Positions 1 to 8,978 are shown, numbered from the stretch's first letter. The stretch is 16,909 bases of DNA from Lutibacter sp. (GCA_004195315.1 SDWL01000012.1:1-16909), one strand, 5' to 3'. Numbers and translations are program-made. Notes: a model not told the origin generated them from the sequence alone.

Positions 1-2936
1 TGTTAGGACTTACCCTACAAGCTCAAACGACCTCCTATACCTTAAAAGGTAATGTAACCGATAATATTGGTGAACCAGCTCCTGGTGTTAGTGTACAAAT
101 TAAAAACACAGATAGGGGTGCAACTACTGATTTCGACGGTAATTACATGCTAACGGCCAATTTAAATGCTGGTAGCTACACTCTTACTTTCAGATCATTA
201 GGATTAGTAACTAAAGAAGTAAAAATTACTTTAGGAACTCAAGCTGAAACAGTGAAAGATGTTGTTATGAATTTAGATATTCTAGGATTAGATGAAATTG
301 TCATCACAGGTGCAGGAGCACTAACAGCAAAAAAACAATTAGGTAATACTATTTCTAGTATTAAAGGTTTGGAAATTTCTGAATCTGGATCTGTAGATAT
401 CACAGCAGGGCTTTCAGGAAAATTAGCAGGGATTCAAGTAACTCAAAATTCAGGTGACCCAGCCGGTGGTATTAGCGTTCGATTAAGAAGCGCAAGTACC
501 GTTAATGGAAGTTCAGATCCTTTATACATTATTGATGGGGTAATTGTAAATAACAATTCAACTAATGTATTAGGAACAACAGGTGTTACTCAAAATAGAA
601 TGTCAGATATTAGCCCGCAAGACATTGATAGAATTGAAGTAATAAAAGGTGCCGCTGCTGCAGCCATTTATGGCTCTAGAGCTAGTAATGGTGTTGTGCA
701 AATTTTCACAAAGAAAGGTCAATCAGGAGAACCTGTTATTACTGTTTCTACAAGTGTAAATTTCAATTCTTTAAGAAAGAAACGCGATTTTAATCAAGAA
801 CCTTTTGAATGGGCTTCAAGTGATATTACTAATCTTGATAAAGTACCCGTAACAAGATATGACTATCAGGATATGGTGTTTCAAAATTCAACAGGAACAG
901 ATAACTATGTTTCAATGTCTGGAGGAAAAGAAAACACCAATTATTTTGCTTCATTTTCCTATTTGAAGAATGATGGGATTCTTAAAAGCACCGATTATGA
1001 AAGACAAGGTGGGAGAGTTAGAATTAATCAAGTTATCAATGATTGGGCATCTGTTTCTTTTGGTACCTATTTTTCAACAAGCAAAAGTAATGACCAACCT
1101 AATGGTGGTTATACTGCTGGCGTATTGCCTACAATACTTTTCACTAACAATACAATAGATCCAAATGTTGATGCAGAGGGTAATTATCCAACTATGACTT
1201 TTTATCCAAATATTTTAGAATACATTGAAACTTTTGAATTCACACAAGAGAACAATAGAACTATTAGTGATTTTCAGCTTACTTTAAATCCTACTGAAGG
1301 ACTTAAAGTAAATTACATTCTTGGTTATGACAATTCTGAATCTATAGGAAATTCTTATATTCCACTTGGAACCACTACTATTTTAAAAGGTAAAGCAGCA
1401 ACTACAACTATTAGTACAAAACAATTAAATAGTGATTTGAATGGTTCATTTAATAAAGATCTAAGCGACAACATAAAATCTACAACAACAGCAGGATTTT
1501 CTTGGCAGTCAGATAAAACATTACTACGTTCAATTGTAGGAACTGGATTAGCATTAGGAGTTAAAACTACTAATGGGGCTGAGTCAATTTCCACTAATGA
1601 AAGTAGAAGTGAAAGAACGTTCTGGGGAGGTTTTTTACAACAAACTTTTGGTTTGAGTGATAAACTTTTTCTTACTGGAGCAATAAGATTAGATGGTTCT
1701 TCAGTATTTGGTAAAGATGAAAGAAATCAATTATATCCAAAAGTAAGTATGTCCTATTTGGTTTCCGAAGAGGATTTTTGGAAAAATAATTTTGGAAGCT
1801 CAATTAATAGCTTTAAAGTTAGAGCAGCTTGGGGTCAAGCAGGAAACCTAACTGCCATAGGACCTTTTGATAGATTAACAAATTATGAACCTACAAGTAT
1901 TGATGGAACTTCAGGTTTAATTGCTCCATCACTACTTGGAAATGTTGATTTAAGACCTGAAAGACAAACTGAAGTAGAATTTGGTATTGATATGGGACTG
2001 TTTAATAATAAAGTAGGTATAGAACTTACTTATTATGAACAAGACATAGAAGATCTTTTACTAAATAGAGGCTTATCTGCTTCTACCGGATTTGGGTCAA
2101 GGATAGAGAATGTAGGAACTATGACTAACAAAGGTTTTGAAGCATTAATTACAGCGATGCCTATTCAAACAGCAGATTTTAGTTGGTCAATCACTGGTAC
2201 TTACTCTTCTAATAAAAATGAAGTGAATGATATTCCAAATGATGATCGACTTAGTCTTGGAAATTTTGGATTTTCAGTTGCTAAAAATGGTGAAGCTTTA
2301 GGTGTTTTTTATCAAGGTTTTTATGCAAGAAATAATGACGGTAGCTTACTTTTAACTCCTGAAGGACTCCCTCAAAGAGATAAAGGATCTAATGATGCTA
2401 ATGGAAATCCTGTTCCAGAGAGAGATGCATCAGGCCAACCTACTGGGTCATCACTAAGTAAAGTAATAGGAGATCCAAACCCTGACTTTATAGCGTCATT
2501 AACGAATGAGTTTAAATACAAGAATTTTACTTTTAGAATGCAATTTGACGCTGTACAAGGTGTAGATGTTTTAAGTTGGGATACTCGTATGTCCTACAGA
2601 AAAACTACTGGATCAGCTAATGCCAGTGAATTAAGAGGAGACCAAGTTCGTGGTACTAGTGCCGCTAAATTTGGTATTGCAGAATCTTATATTGAAGATG
2701 GTTCTTATATTAAGCTTCGAGAGCTTTCAACTTCCTATTTACTAAAAGATCCTTTGAAAGGAGTTAATAGTGTTAAATTTACCATAACTGGACGTAATTT
2801 ATTCTCTATTGATAATTTTTCAGGCTATGATCCAGAAGTAAATATGGATGGACAAAGCAATGGAGCTAGGGGAGGTATTATGGGACTTGTTCCAATACCT
2901 AGTGTAATTAAATTTGGTGTAATAGCTACATTTTAA
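1..2936 (+). CDS. SusC/RagA-family TonB-dependent outer-membrane transporter (5' end missing)
   Basis: Outer-membrane channel that, with SusD, imports oligomers using TonB energy. The open frame runs back to base 3 without a stop, upstream of the first Met codon at 147, so the true start lies outside the window; 977 codons are visible, near full length for the family. The first visible residues (LGLTLQAQ) look like the end of a signal peptide. A carboxypeptidase-regulatory-like domain follows (GNVTDNIGEPAPGVSV, then DFDGNY), then a Ton box-like LDEIVITG. The plug domain carries SGKLAGIQV, DPLYIIDGVIVNN and IDRIEVIKGAAAAAIYGSRA, all SusC hallmarks. The remainder is beta-barrel and ends in an aromatic residue (VIATF). 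The susD-like gene starts 25 bases downstream. The ligand cannot be read from the protein; peptidoglycan fragments are inferred from the neighbours. Confidence 0.95.
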   Translation, partial: LGLTLQAQTTSYTLKGNVTDNIGEPAPGVSVQIKNTDRGATTDFDGNYMLTANLNAGSYTLTFRSLGLVTKEVKITLGTQAETVKDVVMNLDILGLDEIVITGAGALTAKKQLGNTISSIKGLEISESGSVDITAGLSGKLAGIQVTQNSGDPAGGISVRLRSASTVNGSSDPLYIIDGVIVNNNSTNVLGTTGVTQNRMSDISPQDIDRIEVIKGAAAAAIYGSRASNGVVQIFTKKGQSGEPVITVSTSVNFNSLRKKRDFNQEPFEWASSDITNLDKVPVTRYDYQDMVFQNSTGTDNYVSMSGGKENTNYFASFSYLKNDGILKSTDYERQGGRVRINQVINDWASVSFGTYFSTSKSNDQPNGGYTAGVLPTILFTNNTIDPNVDAEGNYPTMTFYPNILEYIETFEFTQENNRTISDFQLTLNPTEGLKVNYILGYDNSESIGNSYIPLGTTTILKGKAATTTISTKQLNSDLNGSFNKDLSDNIKSTTTAGFSWQSDKTLLRSIVGTGLALGVKTTNGAESISTNESRSERTFWGGFLQQTFGLSDKLFLTGAIRLDGSSVFGKDERNQLYPKVSMSYLVSEEDFWKNNFGSSINSFKVRAAWGQAGNLTAIGPFDRLTNYEPTSIDGTSGLIAPSLLGNVDLRPERQTEVEFGIDMGLFNNKVGIELTYYEQDIEDLLLNRGLSASTGFGSRIENVGTMTNKGFEALITAMPIQTADFSWSITGTYSSNKNEVNDIPNDDRLSLGNFGFSVAKNGEALGVFYQGFYARNNDGSLLLTPEGLPQRDKGSNDANGNPVPERDASGQPTGSSLSKVIGDPNPDFIASLTNEFKYKNFTFRMQFDAVQGVDVLSWDTRMSYRKTTGSANASELRGDQVRGTSAAKFGIAESYIEDGSYIKLRELSTSYLLKDPLKGVNSVKFTITGRNLFSIDNFSGYDPEVNMDGQSNGARGGIMGLVPIPSVIKFGVIATF

Positions 2937-2961
2937 GTGTTAAAATATAAAATCTAATAAG

Positions 2962-4308
2962 ATGAAAAATATAAAAATATTTACAATCATAGGTACCATG
3001 CTTATTAGCAGTGGTTTATTCACTGCTTGCGACACTGAGTTTGAAAACCCGAACAACCCAACCGAGGATGTGGTTTTAGGAACAAAAGAAGGGCTTTTTG
3101 CTTTAGCAACTGGTATTAGACAATACTATTCTGTAACAGCATTAAGACAAATTATAGAGGCTCCAGGAATTACAACGAGAGAATTAGGAGTTACTAATAC
3201 TTTTTTAAATATTAATGAATTAGCCAAAGGTGGAGCTGAATTACCATCTGAAAGTGGAGGTATCACAAACCCTTGGGTAAATATTATCCGAGTAAAAGGT
3301 ATGGCTGAATCATTAATTGACGGAGCCAATGAAGTTGATCTTTCTGAGGGTACTAGAAGTGGAGTTTTAGCATATGGGAACCTAATTAAAGCAATGAGTT
3401 TAGGTTATCTTATTCAAATGTTTGAACAAGCACCTATTAATAATTCTGCTGATGGAGCAGCTGATTTTAGCGATCGGGCAACTGTGTTGGCTAATTGCAT
3501 TTCGTTACTAGAAGAAGCTAGAGATGTGATATCAGCATCACCTGTATCAGATGAATTTAAATCAACTGTTTTATGGTCAGAAATGAACTTACAAAAAACA
3601 GTAAATGCTATGCTTTCTAGGTATTACTTATTAGTAGGCAATTATACAGAGTCAATTAATGCTGCGAATGCTGTATTAAACGATGGTGACACAACTAATT
3701 CAATGTGGATTTATGATGCTAATAATCAAAATCCTATTTGGAATCGTACAGTAAATTCTGCCGACTTAAACCCACAAACTAACTTTGGGTTATTAGGTGA
3801 TTATGTTCCAGAAGCTGGTGATGAGCGTGTTGATTTCTACTTAGGAAACGATGCAGGATTCGCTTTACCTGATGCAGGTGGACAAGCACTAAGTGAAATG
3901 CTTGGATTTTTTGGATCAAGTACATCGGCAATTCCGATATATCTTAATGGTGAAATGTTACTTAACAAAGCAGAAGCTTATGCTAGACAAAATCAATTGC
4001 CTGATGCAGTTATTCAACTAAACTTAGTAAGACAAAAGAATAATGACCCTTTAGGTGTTAATGCTAACCTTCCAGCTTGGACAGGTAATGAAACAAATCA
4101 AAATGATATTTTGGAAGAAATATATAAAAATAGATGTATTGAATTGTTTTTGACTGGAATGAGATTTGAAGATAGTAAAAGGTTTCATCCAAATTTTAAT
4201 GTTCCTTCTGCAGCAAATACAACTAACGAAAGAAATAGAAATTTTTATCCTTATCCAACTATTGAGAGAGAAAACAACCCAAATACCCCAGCAGACCCGA
4301 ACATATAA
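2962..4308 (+). CDS. SusD/RagB-family surface lipoprotein
   Basis: Substrate-capturing lid of a SusCD complex, anchored by lipid on the cell surface. The N-terminus is a lipoprotein signal peptide with the likely lipidated Cys at residue 23 (LFTAC). The acidic stretch right after it (DTEFE) resembles the surface-export signal described for Bacteroidota lipoproteins. The C-terminal half has SusD-like helical segments: LLNKAEAYARQNQLPDAV, then LNLVRQKNN, then IYKNRCIELFLTGMRFEDSKR, which matches the family's usual 'E-R-ELAFEG-RW-DL-R' region. At 448 residues it is shorter than the common 500-550, which suggests trimmed ligand-binding loops. It directly follows the susC-like gene and ends just before a strong terminator. 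Family assignment is firm; the peptidoglycan ligand is inferred from context. Confidence 0.93.
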   Translation: MKNIKIFTIIGTMLISSGLFTACDTEFENPNNPTEDVVLGTKEGLFALATGIRQYYSVTALRQIIEAPGITTRELGVTNTFLNINELAKGGAELPSESGGITNPWVNIIRVKGMAESLIDGANEVDLSEGTRSGVLAYGNLIKAMSLGYLIQMFEQAPINNSADGAADFSDRATVLANCISLLEEARDVISASPVSDEFKSTVLWSEMNLQKTVNAMLSRYYLLVGNYTESINAANAVLNDGDTTNSMWIYDANNQNPIWNRTVNSADLNPQTNFGLLGDYVPEAGDERVDFYLGNDAGFALPDAGGQALSEMLGFFGSSTSAIPIYLNGEMLLNKAEAYARQNQLPDAVIQLNLVRQKNNDPLGVNANLPAWTGNETNQNDILEEIYKNRCIELFLTGMRFEDSKRFHPNFNVPSAANTTNERNRNFYPYPTIERENNPNTPADPNI

Positions 4309-4337
4309 TTAATTTTGAGTTAATATTGGTTATAGAC

Positions 4338-4380
4338 AACGGGGTTTCAAAGAAATTTGATAACCCCGTTTATTTATTCA
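4338..4380 (+). terminator. Intrinsic terminator after the susCD pair
   Basis: A 9-bp perfect stem (AACGGGGTT at 4338-4346 with AACCCCGTT at 4362-4370) continues, past one bulged T (4361), into a 5-bp inner stem (TCAAA with TTTGA) closed by a GAAA tetraloop at 4352-4355. A T-rich stretch (4369-4380) follows. It lies 29 bases after the susD-like stop and 47 bases before the namZ start. It probably ends or attenuates the susCD transcript, so the catabolic genes need read-through or their own promoter. Confidence 0.85.
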
Positions 4381-4427
4381 ATTTTTACAATTAAAATCGT
4401 AAAAATCTAATTCTTATAAAAGTTAGA

Positions 4428-5615
4428 ATGAAAAAAGTTAGAACAGGTCTAGATATATTGGCCGAAGATAGCGAACTTCAAAAAAAAATTAATGGCAACG
4501 TAGCATTACTATGCCATAATGCTTCTATAGATTCTTCATTTACGCATGCTGCTGTAAAATTTAAAGAAATATTTGGTTCTAGATTTGTAAAATTATTTGG
4601 ACCTCAACATGGTTTCACTACCGATGCTCAAGATAATATGATTGAAACAGATCATTATATACATCCATATTTTAATATCCCCGTTTATTCTCTATATTCC
4701 GAAACACGCATTCCTACAGATGAAATGCTTGAAGGCATTGATCATTTATTTGTAGATTTGCAAGATGTAGGATGCAGAATGTACACCTACATTTATACGC
4801 TTACCCTTTTACTAGAAAAATGCATAAATAAAGATATTGAAGTTGTTGTACTTGATCGTCCTAATCCAATTAATGGTATTGATATTGAGGGCAATATATT
4901 AGAATCTGAATTTGAATCCTTTATTGGTCGACACCCGATTCCTGTAAGACATGGAATGACAATTGGTGAAGTTGCCTTAATGCATCAAAAAAATTGGGCT
5001 AAAGAAAAAATAAACTTAAGAATTGTAAAAATGCATAATTGGGAACGAGCTATGTATTTTGAAGATACCAAACTACCATGGCTATCACCTTCTCCAAACC
5101 TAGCAAGAGTAGAGAGTGCTTTTACTTTTCCTGCAACTGTTTTATTTGAAGGAACAAATTTAAGTGAAGGGAGAGGCACTACACAATCCTTAGAAATTTT
5201 TGGTCATCCAAAAATTGAACCTTTTTCATTTTATGAAAACCATTTGGCTAGCGTTGTAAAGAATTCAAAATTAGAAGGATTTAAGGTAAGACCAATTACG
5301 TTTCTCCCAACGTTTCATAAACAGGCAGATAAAGTTTGTGGAGGTTTTCAAATTCATGTTACGGATAGATCAACTTATAAACCTTGGCGTGTTGGTCAAC
5401 TATTAATGCGCGAATTATATCATTACTTAGGAAATGATTTCGAATGGAACAAGCCTCCTTATGAGTATAATTACATTAAAAAACCAATTGATATTATTAA
5501 CGGAACAAATAAATTGAGGCTTTGGGTAGAAAATAATGAAAATATTGAAATGTTAGATTCTTTTGAAAACCTAAATGATTATAAAGTACAACTCAACGAA
5601 ATTAAAATCTATTAA
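4428..5615 (+). CDS. namZ: DUF1343 / NamZ-family exo-beta-N-acetylmuramidase homologue (GH171)
   Basis: NamZ enzymes remove MurNAc from the non-reducing end of peptidoglycan chains. The 395-residue protein has the DUF1343 pattern in order: TGLDIL at 6-11, LFGPQHGF at 56-63, PVYSLYSETR at 85-94, VDLQDVGCRMYTY at 109-121, DRPNP at 143-147, GRHPIPVRHGMT at 167-178, SPSPN at 220-224 and EGTNLSEGRGTT at 241-252. Two things are odd. The usual GPEHG motif reads GPQHG, putting Gln60 where a Glu implicated in catalysis is normally found. There is also no signal peptide: the conserved domain begins at residue 5 and the frame upstream closes at a stop (4392-4394), so the product is predicted cytoplasmic. 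It heads the run of genes leading into the symporter, 28 bases upstream of it. Family call is strong; exact activity is less certain. Confidence 0.88.
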   Translation: MKKVRTGLDILAEDSELQKKINGNVALLCHNASIDSSFTHAAVKFKEIFGSRFVKLFGPQHGFTTDAQDNMIETDHYIHPYFNIPVYSLYSETRIPTDEMLEGIDHLFVDLQDVGCRMYTYIYTLTLLLEKCINKDIEVVVLDRPNPINGIDIEGNILESEFESFIGRHPIPVRHGMTIGEVALMHQKNWAKEKINLRIVKMHNWERAMYFEDTKLPWLSPSPNLARVESAFTFPATVLFEGTNLSEGRGTTQSLEIFGHPKIEPFSFYENHLASVVKNSKLEGFKVRPITFLPTFHKQADKVCGGFQIHVTDRSTYKPWRVGQLLMRELYHYLGNDFEWNKPPYEYNYIKKPIDIINGTNKLRLWVENNENIEMLDSFENLNDYKVQLNEIKIY

Positions 5616-5643
5616 AAATACTTAAAACAGCTAAATCTCATAA

Positions 5644-7101
5644 ATGAATTCAACAATAATCTTAATAATAATACTATCCTACTTTGGGGTATTAATGGTA
5701 ATCTCTCATTTTGTATCAAAAAACACAAGCGATGAATCTTTTTATACTGGAGATAGAAAATCGCCATGGCAAGTAGTAGCTTTTGGAATGGTTGGAGCCG
5801 TTATATCCGGTGTTACTTTCGTGTCAATTCCAGGCATGGTAGGTACTAATTTTTTCTATTATTTACAATTTGTTTTTGGAAATGTAGTTGGGTATGTATT
5901 TATAACCTACGTTCTTATTCCAATTTATTACGATTTAAAACTAGTTTCTATTTATACGTATCTTGAAACAAGATTTGGAATCAAAACCTATAAAACAGGA
6001 TCGTTATTTTTTATAATATCACAATCGTTTGGAGCAGCACTAAGATTACTTCTTGCAGCAAAAATTTTACAATATGCAGTGTTTGATGCATTTAATATCC
6101 CGTTTTACTTAACTGTAATTATAATATTAGTATTAATATGGTTATACACAAACAAATCTGGAATTAAAACTATAGTTTGGACAGACACACTTCAAACGCT
6201 ATTTTTATTAATGGCTGCAATTGTCTCTATTTATGTTATAAAAGACTCCTTAAATTTAAGTGTTTCAGAAACAATTTCATCAGTGACCAAACATGAATAT
6301 TTTAAAGTCTTTGATTGGGATTTTAACTCAGGAAGTAACTTTTTTAAACAATTTATTTCAGGAATTCTAATTGCCGTTGCAATGATTGGTTTGGATCAAA
6401 ATATGATGCAAAAAACCCTGACTTGTAAAAACAAAAAGGAAGCTCAAAACAACATATTAACTTTTAGTTTATTTTTAGCTATTGCTCAATTTTTATTTTT
6501 AGGACTGGGCGTAATGCTTTATTTATATGCTGAAAAATTTGGTATCAAATTAGAAGTTGAAAATGGTAAATTTATAAATACTGATGCTTTATTCCCAATG
6601 CTCTCTTTAAATCATTTTGGGACACTAGCTGCCGTTAGTTTTATATTAGGAATAACGGCTGCTTCATTTTCAAGTGTAGATTCAGCTTTAACAGCTTTAA
6701 CAACTTCTTTTACTCATGATTTTTTAGACATACAGCATAAAAATTCCAAAGAAAAAAAGCGTTTAAAAAACCTTGTATTATTTGGATTTTCAGGTGTCAT
6801 ATTTTTAATAATTATGCTGTTTTCTGAAAGTAAAGGTGATGTGATTTCTACAATTTTTAAAGTTGCGGGTTATACTTACGGACCTTTATTGGGACTTTAT
6901 TTATTCGGAATTTTCACAAAAATAAAAATAAAAGATGCTGCAGTTCCTTTTATATGCGTTCTAATGCCACTTCTAACCTATTACTTAAACTATCTTTTTA
7001 TAACCAAATTCTCATTTGATTTAGGTTTTATGAATATACTTGTAAATGCACTATTAACAATATTAAGTTTAATTATCGTACGAAAAAAAAATGAAAAATA
7101 A
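5644..7101 (+). CDS. Sodium:solute symporter family transporter, probable MurNAc/anhydro-MurNAc uptake
   Basis: Inner-membrane sodium-coupled transporter of the SSS/SLC5 family. The 485 residues are dominated by long hydrophobic segments (roughly 13). It begins with a membrane helix, followed by ESFYTGDRKSPWQVVAFGM and an ISGVTF segment as in TM1 of the fold. The late helix ASFSSVDSALTAL (Ser343, Ser344, Asp346, Ser347) matches the conserved sodium-site helix. Family membership does not set the substrate. Its place between namZ and murQ, with an 11-base overlap into murQ, makes a muramic sugar the natural candidate. It would replace the phosphotransferase MurP of the comparable Bacillus operon, but unlike MurP it would deliver an unphosphorylated sugar, so a kinase is needed. 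Confidence 0.9.
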   Translation: MNSTIILIIILSYFGVLMVISHFVSKNTSDESFYTGDRKSPWQVVAFGMVGAVISGVTFVSIPGMVGTNFFYYLQFVFGNVVGYVFITYVLIPIYYDLKLVSIYTYLETRFGIKTYKTGSLFFIISQSFGAALRLLLAAKILQYAVFDAFNIPFYLTVIIILVLIWLYTNKSGIKTIVWTDTLQTLFLLMAAIVSIYVIKDSLNLSVSETISSVTKHEYFKVFDWDFNSGSNFFKQFISGILIAVAMIGLDQNMMQKTLTCKNKKEAQNNILTFSLFLAIAQFLFLGLGVMLYLYAEKFGIKLEVENGKFINTDALFPMLSLNHFGTLAAVSFILGITAASFSSVDSALTALTTSFTHDFLDIQHKNSKEKKRLKNLVLFGFSGVIFLIIMLFSESKGDVISTIFKVAGYTYGPLLGLYLFGIFTKIKIKDAAVPFICVLMPLLTYYLNYLFITKFSFDLGFMNILVNALLTILSLIIVRKKNEK

Positions 7102-7912
7102 ACCAACAACAGAACAACCATCAAATTACAATAATCTTGAAAAAATGAGTACTCTTGAGTTGCTCTCAAATATAAATACTGAAGATAAAGCAGTTCCAAA
7201 TGCTATAGAAAATGTGATTCCTTCAATTGAAAAATTAGTAGATATCATTTATACTAAAATGCATGAAGGCGGAAGATTATTTTATATTGGAGCTGGTACA
7301 AGTGGAAGATTAGGAGTTTTAGACGCTTCTGAATGTCCTCCAACTTATGGTGTTTCTGACGATTGGGTTATCGGATTGATTGCTGGTGGCGATTTGGCAC
7401 TTAGAAAAGCAGTAGAAAATGCCGAAGATGACGTAAACTTAGCTTGGAAAGATTTAAGTGCTTATAATATTTCAGACAAAGATGTTTTAGTGGGTATTGC
7501 AGCATCTGGGACAACTCCTTATGTAATTGGCGGACTAGAAAAGGCGAGACAATATAATATTGCTACTGGGTGCATTGTATGTAATGAAAATAGTCCTGTT
7601 TCACAAGTTGCTGATTATCCTATTGAAATTGTTGTAGGTCCAGAATTTGTTACAGGAAGTACAAGAATGAAAGCTGGTACTGCACAAAAATTAGTCTTAA
7701 ATATGATCACAACTTCAGTTATGATTAAATTAGGAAGAGTAAAAGGTAACAAAATGGTTCACATGCAATTATCTAACAACAAATTAGTAAATCGCGGTAT
7801 TCTTATGCTTATGGATGAACTACATATTGATCAAAACTCAGCTTCTATCCTCTTAGAAAAATATAAAAGTGTTAAAAATGCTTTAGATAATTATAAACAT
7901 AAATCTATATAG
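7091..7912 (+). CDS. murQ: N-acetylmuramic acid 6-phosphate etherase
   Basis: Cytoplasmic lyase/hydrolase that splits the lactyl ether of MurNAc-6-P, giving GlcNAc-6-P and D-lactate. The SIS-domain signature is clear: YIGAGTSGRLGVLDASECPP at 65-84 and GIAASGTTPYVIGGLE at 135-150. Glu81 (in DASECPP) and Glu112 (in VENAEDD) fall where the two catalytic glutamates of E. coli MurQ lie. TGSTRMKAGTAQKLVLNM (188-205) is also characteristic. At 273 residues it is somewhat shorter than E. coli MurQ (about 298), lacking part of the C-terminal helical tail, but the core is intact. The start overlaps the symporter's last 11 bases and the stop lies 1 base from anmK, indicating translational coupling in one operon. 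Confidence 0.97.
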   Translation: MKNKPTTEQPSNYNNLEKMSTLELLSNINTEDKAVPNAIENVIPSIEKLVDIIYTKMHEGGRLFYIGAGTSGRLGVLDASECPPTYGVSDDWVIGLIAGGDLALRKAVENAEDDVNLAWKDLSAYNISDKDVLVGIAASGTTPYVIGGLEKARQYNIATGCIVCNENSPVSQVADYPIEIVVGPEFVTGSTRMKAGTAQKLVLNMITTSVMIKLGRVKGNKMVHMQLSNNKLVNRGILMLMDELHIDQNSASILLEKYKSVKNALDNYKHKSI

Positions 7913-7913
7913 T

Positions 7914-8978
7914 ATGAAAAATTATACTAAACATGTAATTGGAGTCATGAGTGGAACGTCATTAGACGGAATTGATATTGCGTATGTAAAAATAAATAAG
8001 ACACCCAATTACACTTTTGAAATACTAAATGCTACCACTGTGGCATACACTAAACAATGGAAATCTGCTTTAAAAGAAGGTTTTCATTTATTAGGTGAAG
8101 AACTTACTAAATTAGATGCAGATTATGGTGTGTTTTTAGGTGAAACAATTCAAAATTTCATTAAAGAAAATAACATTACAAACGTAGATTTTATCAGCTC
8201 TCACGGACATACAATTTACCACAATCCAGCCAAAAATTACACGCTCCAAATTGGAAATGGCCCAAATATTACTTCAATAACGGGTATCAAAACCGTTTGC
8301 GATTTTAGATCTCAAGATATTGCCCTTGGCGGCCAAGGCGCTCCTTTAGTTCCTGTTGGTGATATGCTTTTATTTTCTGAATATGATTATTGCTTAAACT
8401 TAGGCGGTTTTTCAAACATTTCAATGAATGAAAATAACCAACGAATTGCTTATGACATTTGTCCAGTAAATATTGTTTTAAACCATTATGTGAGCTCGTT
8501 AAACCTTGAATATGATGATAAAGGAGCAATAGCTGAAAGTGGTACTGTTGACTTAACATTGTTAAATGAATTAAATTCCTTACCATTTTATAATTTGGCG
8601 AAACCTAAATCTTTAGGTTATGAATTTATTGTTGAAACAATTTTCCCCATCATAGATAAGTACAACCTTGATATAAAAGACATTTTAAGAACTTTTGTTG
8701 AGCATGTTGCTATGCAAATAGCTAAAAAAACAAATTCAGACACAACAAAAAAAATGCTAGTTGCAGGTGGTGGTGTATACAACACGTTCCTTATTGATAG
8801 ATTACAATATTATACTAAAACTAAACTTATAATACCTAGTGATACCATTATAAACTATAAAGAAGCTTTGGTATTTGCTTTGTTAGGTGATTTAAAAGAC
8901 GAAGGCAAAAACAACTGTTTAAAAAGTGTTACGGGCGCAAGTAAAGATCACAGCAGCGGTGTTGTTTATGAATTTTAG
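7914..8978 (+). CDS. anmK: Anhydro-N-acetylmuramic acid kinase
   Basis: Cytoplasmic kinase that opens 1,6-anhydro-MurNAc and phosphorylates it to MurNAc-6-P, the substrate of MurQ. The 354-residue protein carries the AnmK/ASKHA motifs: GVMSGTSLDGIDIAYV (10-25), SSHGHTIYHNP (95-105), LQIGNGPNI (111-119), CDFRSQDIALGGQGAPLVP (129-147), NLGGFSNIS (162-170) and VAGGGVYNTFL near the C-terminus. Asp181 in AYDICPVN corresponds to the catalytic Asp of E. coli AnmK, although the surrounding motif there is DTGPGN rather than DICPVN; to my recollection the latter is common in flavobacterial homologues. It starts 1 base after murQ. It is the only sugar kinase in the window, so it, or a gene elsewhere, must supply MurNAc-6-P. 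Confidence 0.95.
   Translation: MKNYTKHVIGVMSGTSLDGIDIAYVKINKTPNYTFEILNATTVAYTKQWKSALKEGFHLLGEELTKLDADYGVFLGETIQNFIKENNITNVDFISSHGHTIYHNPAKNYTLQIGNGPNITSITGIKTVCDFRSQDIALGGQGAPLVPVGDMLLFSEYDYCLNLGGFSNISMNENNQRIAYDICPVNIVLNHYVSSLNLEYDDKGAIAESGTVDLTLLNELNSLPFYNLAKPKSLGYEFIVETIFPIIDKYNLDIKDILRTFVEHVAMQIAKKTNSDTTKKMLVAGGGVYNTFLIDRLQYYTKTKLIIPSDTIINYKEALVFALLGDLKDEGKNNCLKSVTGASKDHSSGVVYEF

Noticed and set aside
147..2936. Taking the ATG at 147 as the start of the SusC-like gene.
   Set aside because: The same frame is open to base 3 and encodes the end of a signal peptide and the start of the carboxypeptidase-regulatory-like domain, so the gene extends beyond the window.
4310..4317. TAATTTTG matching the -7 consensus TAnnTTTG just after the susD-like stop.
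   Set aside because: No -33 element at a sensible distance, and transcription from it would run straight into the terminator at 4338-4380. A chance match is likely in AT-rich DNA.
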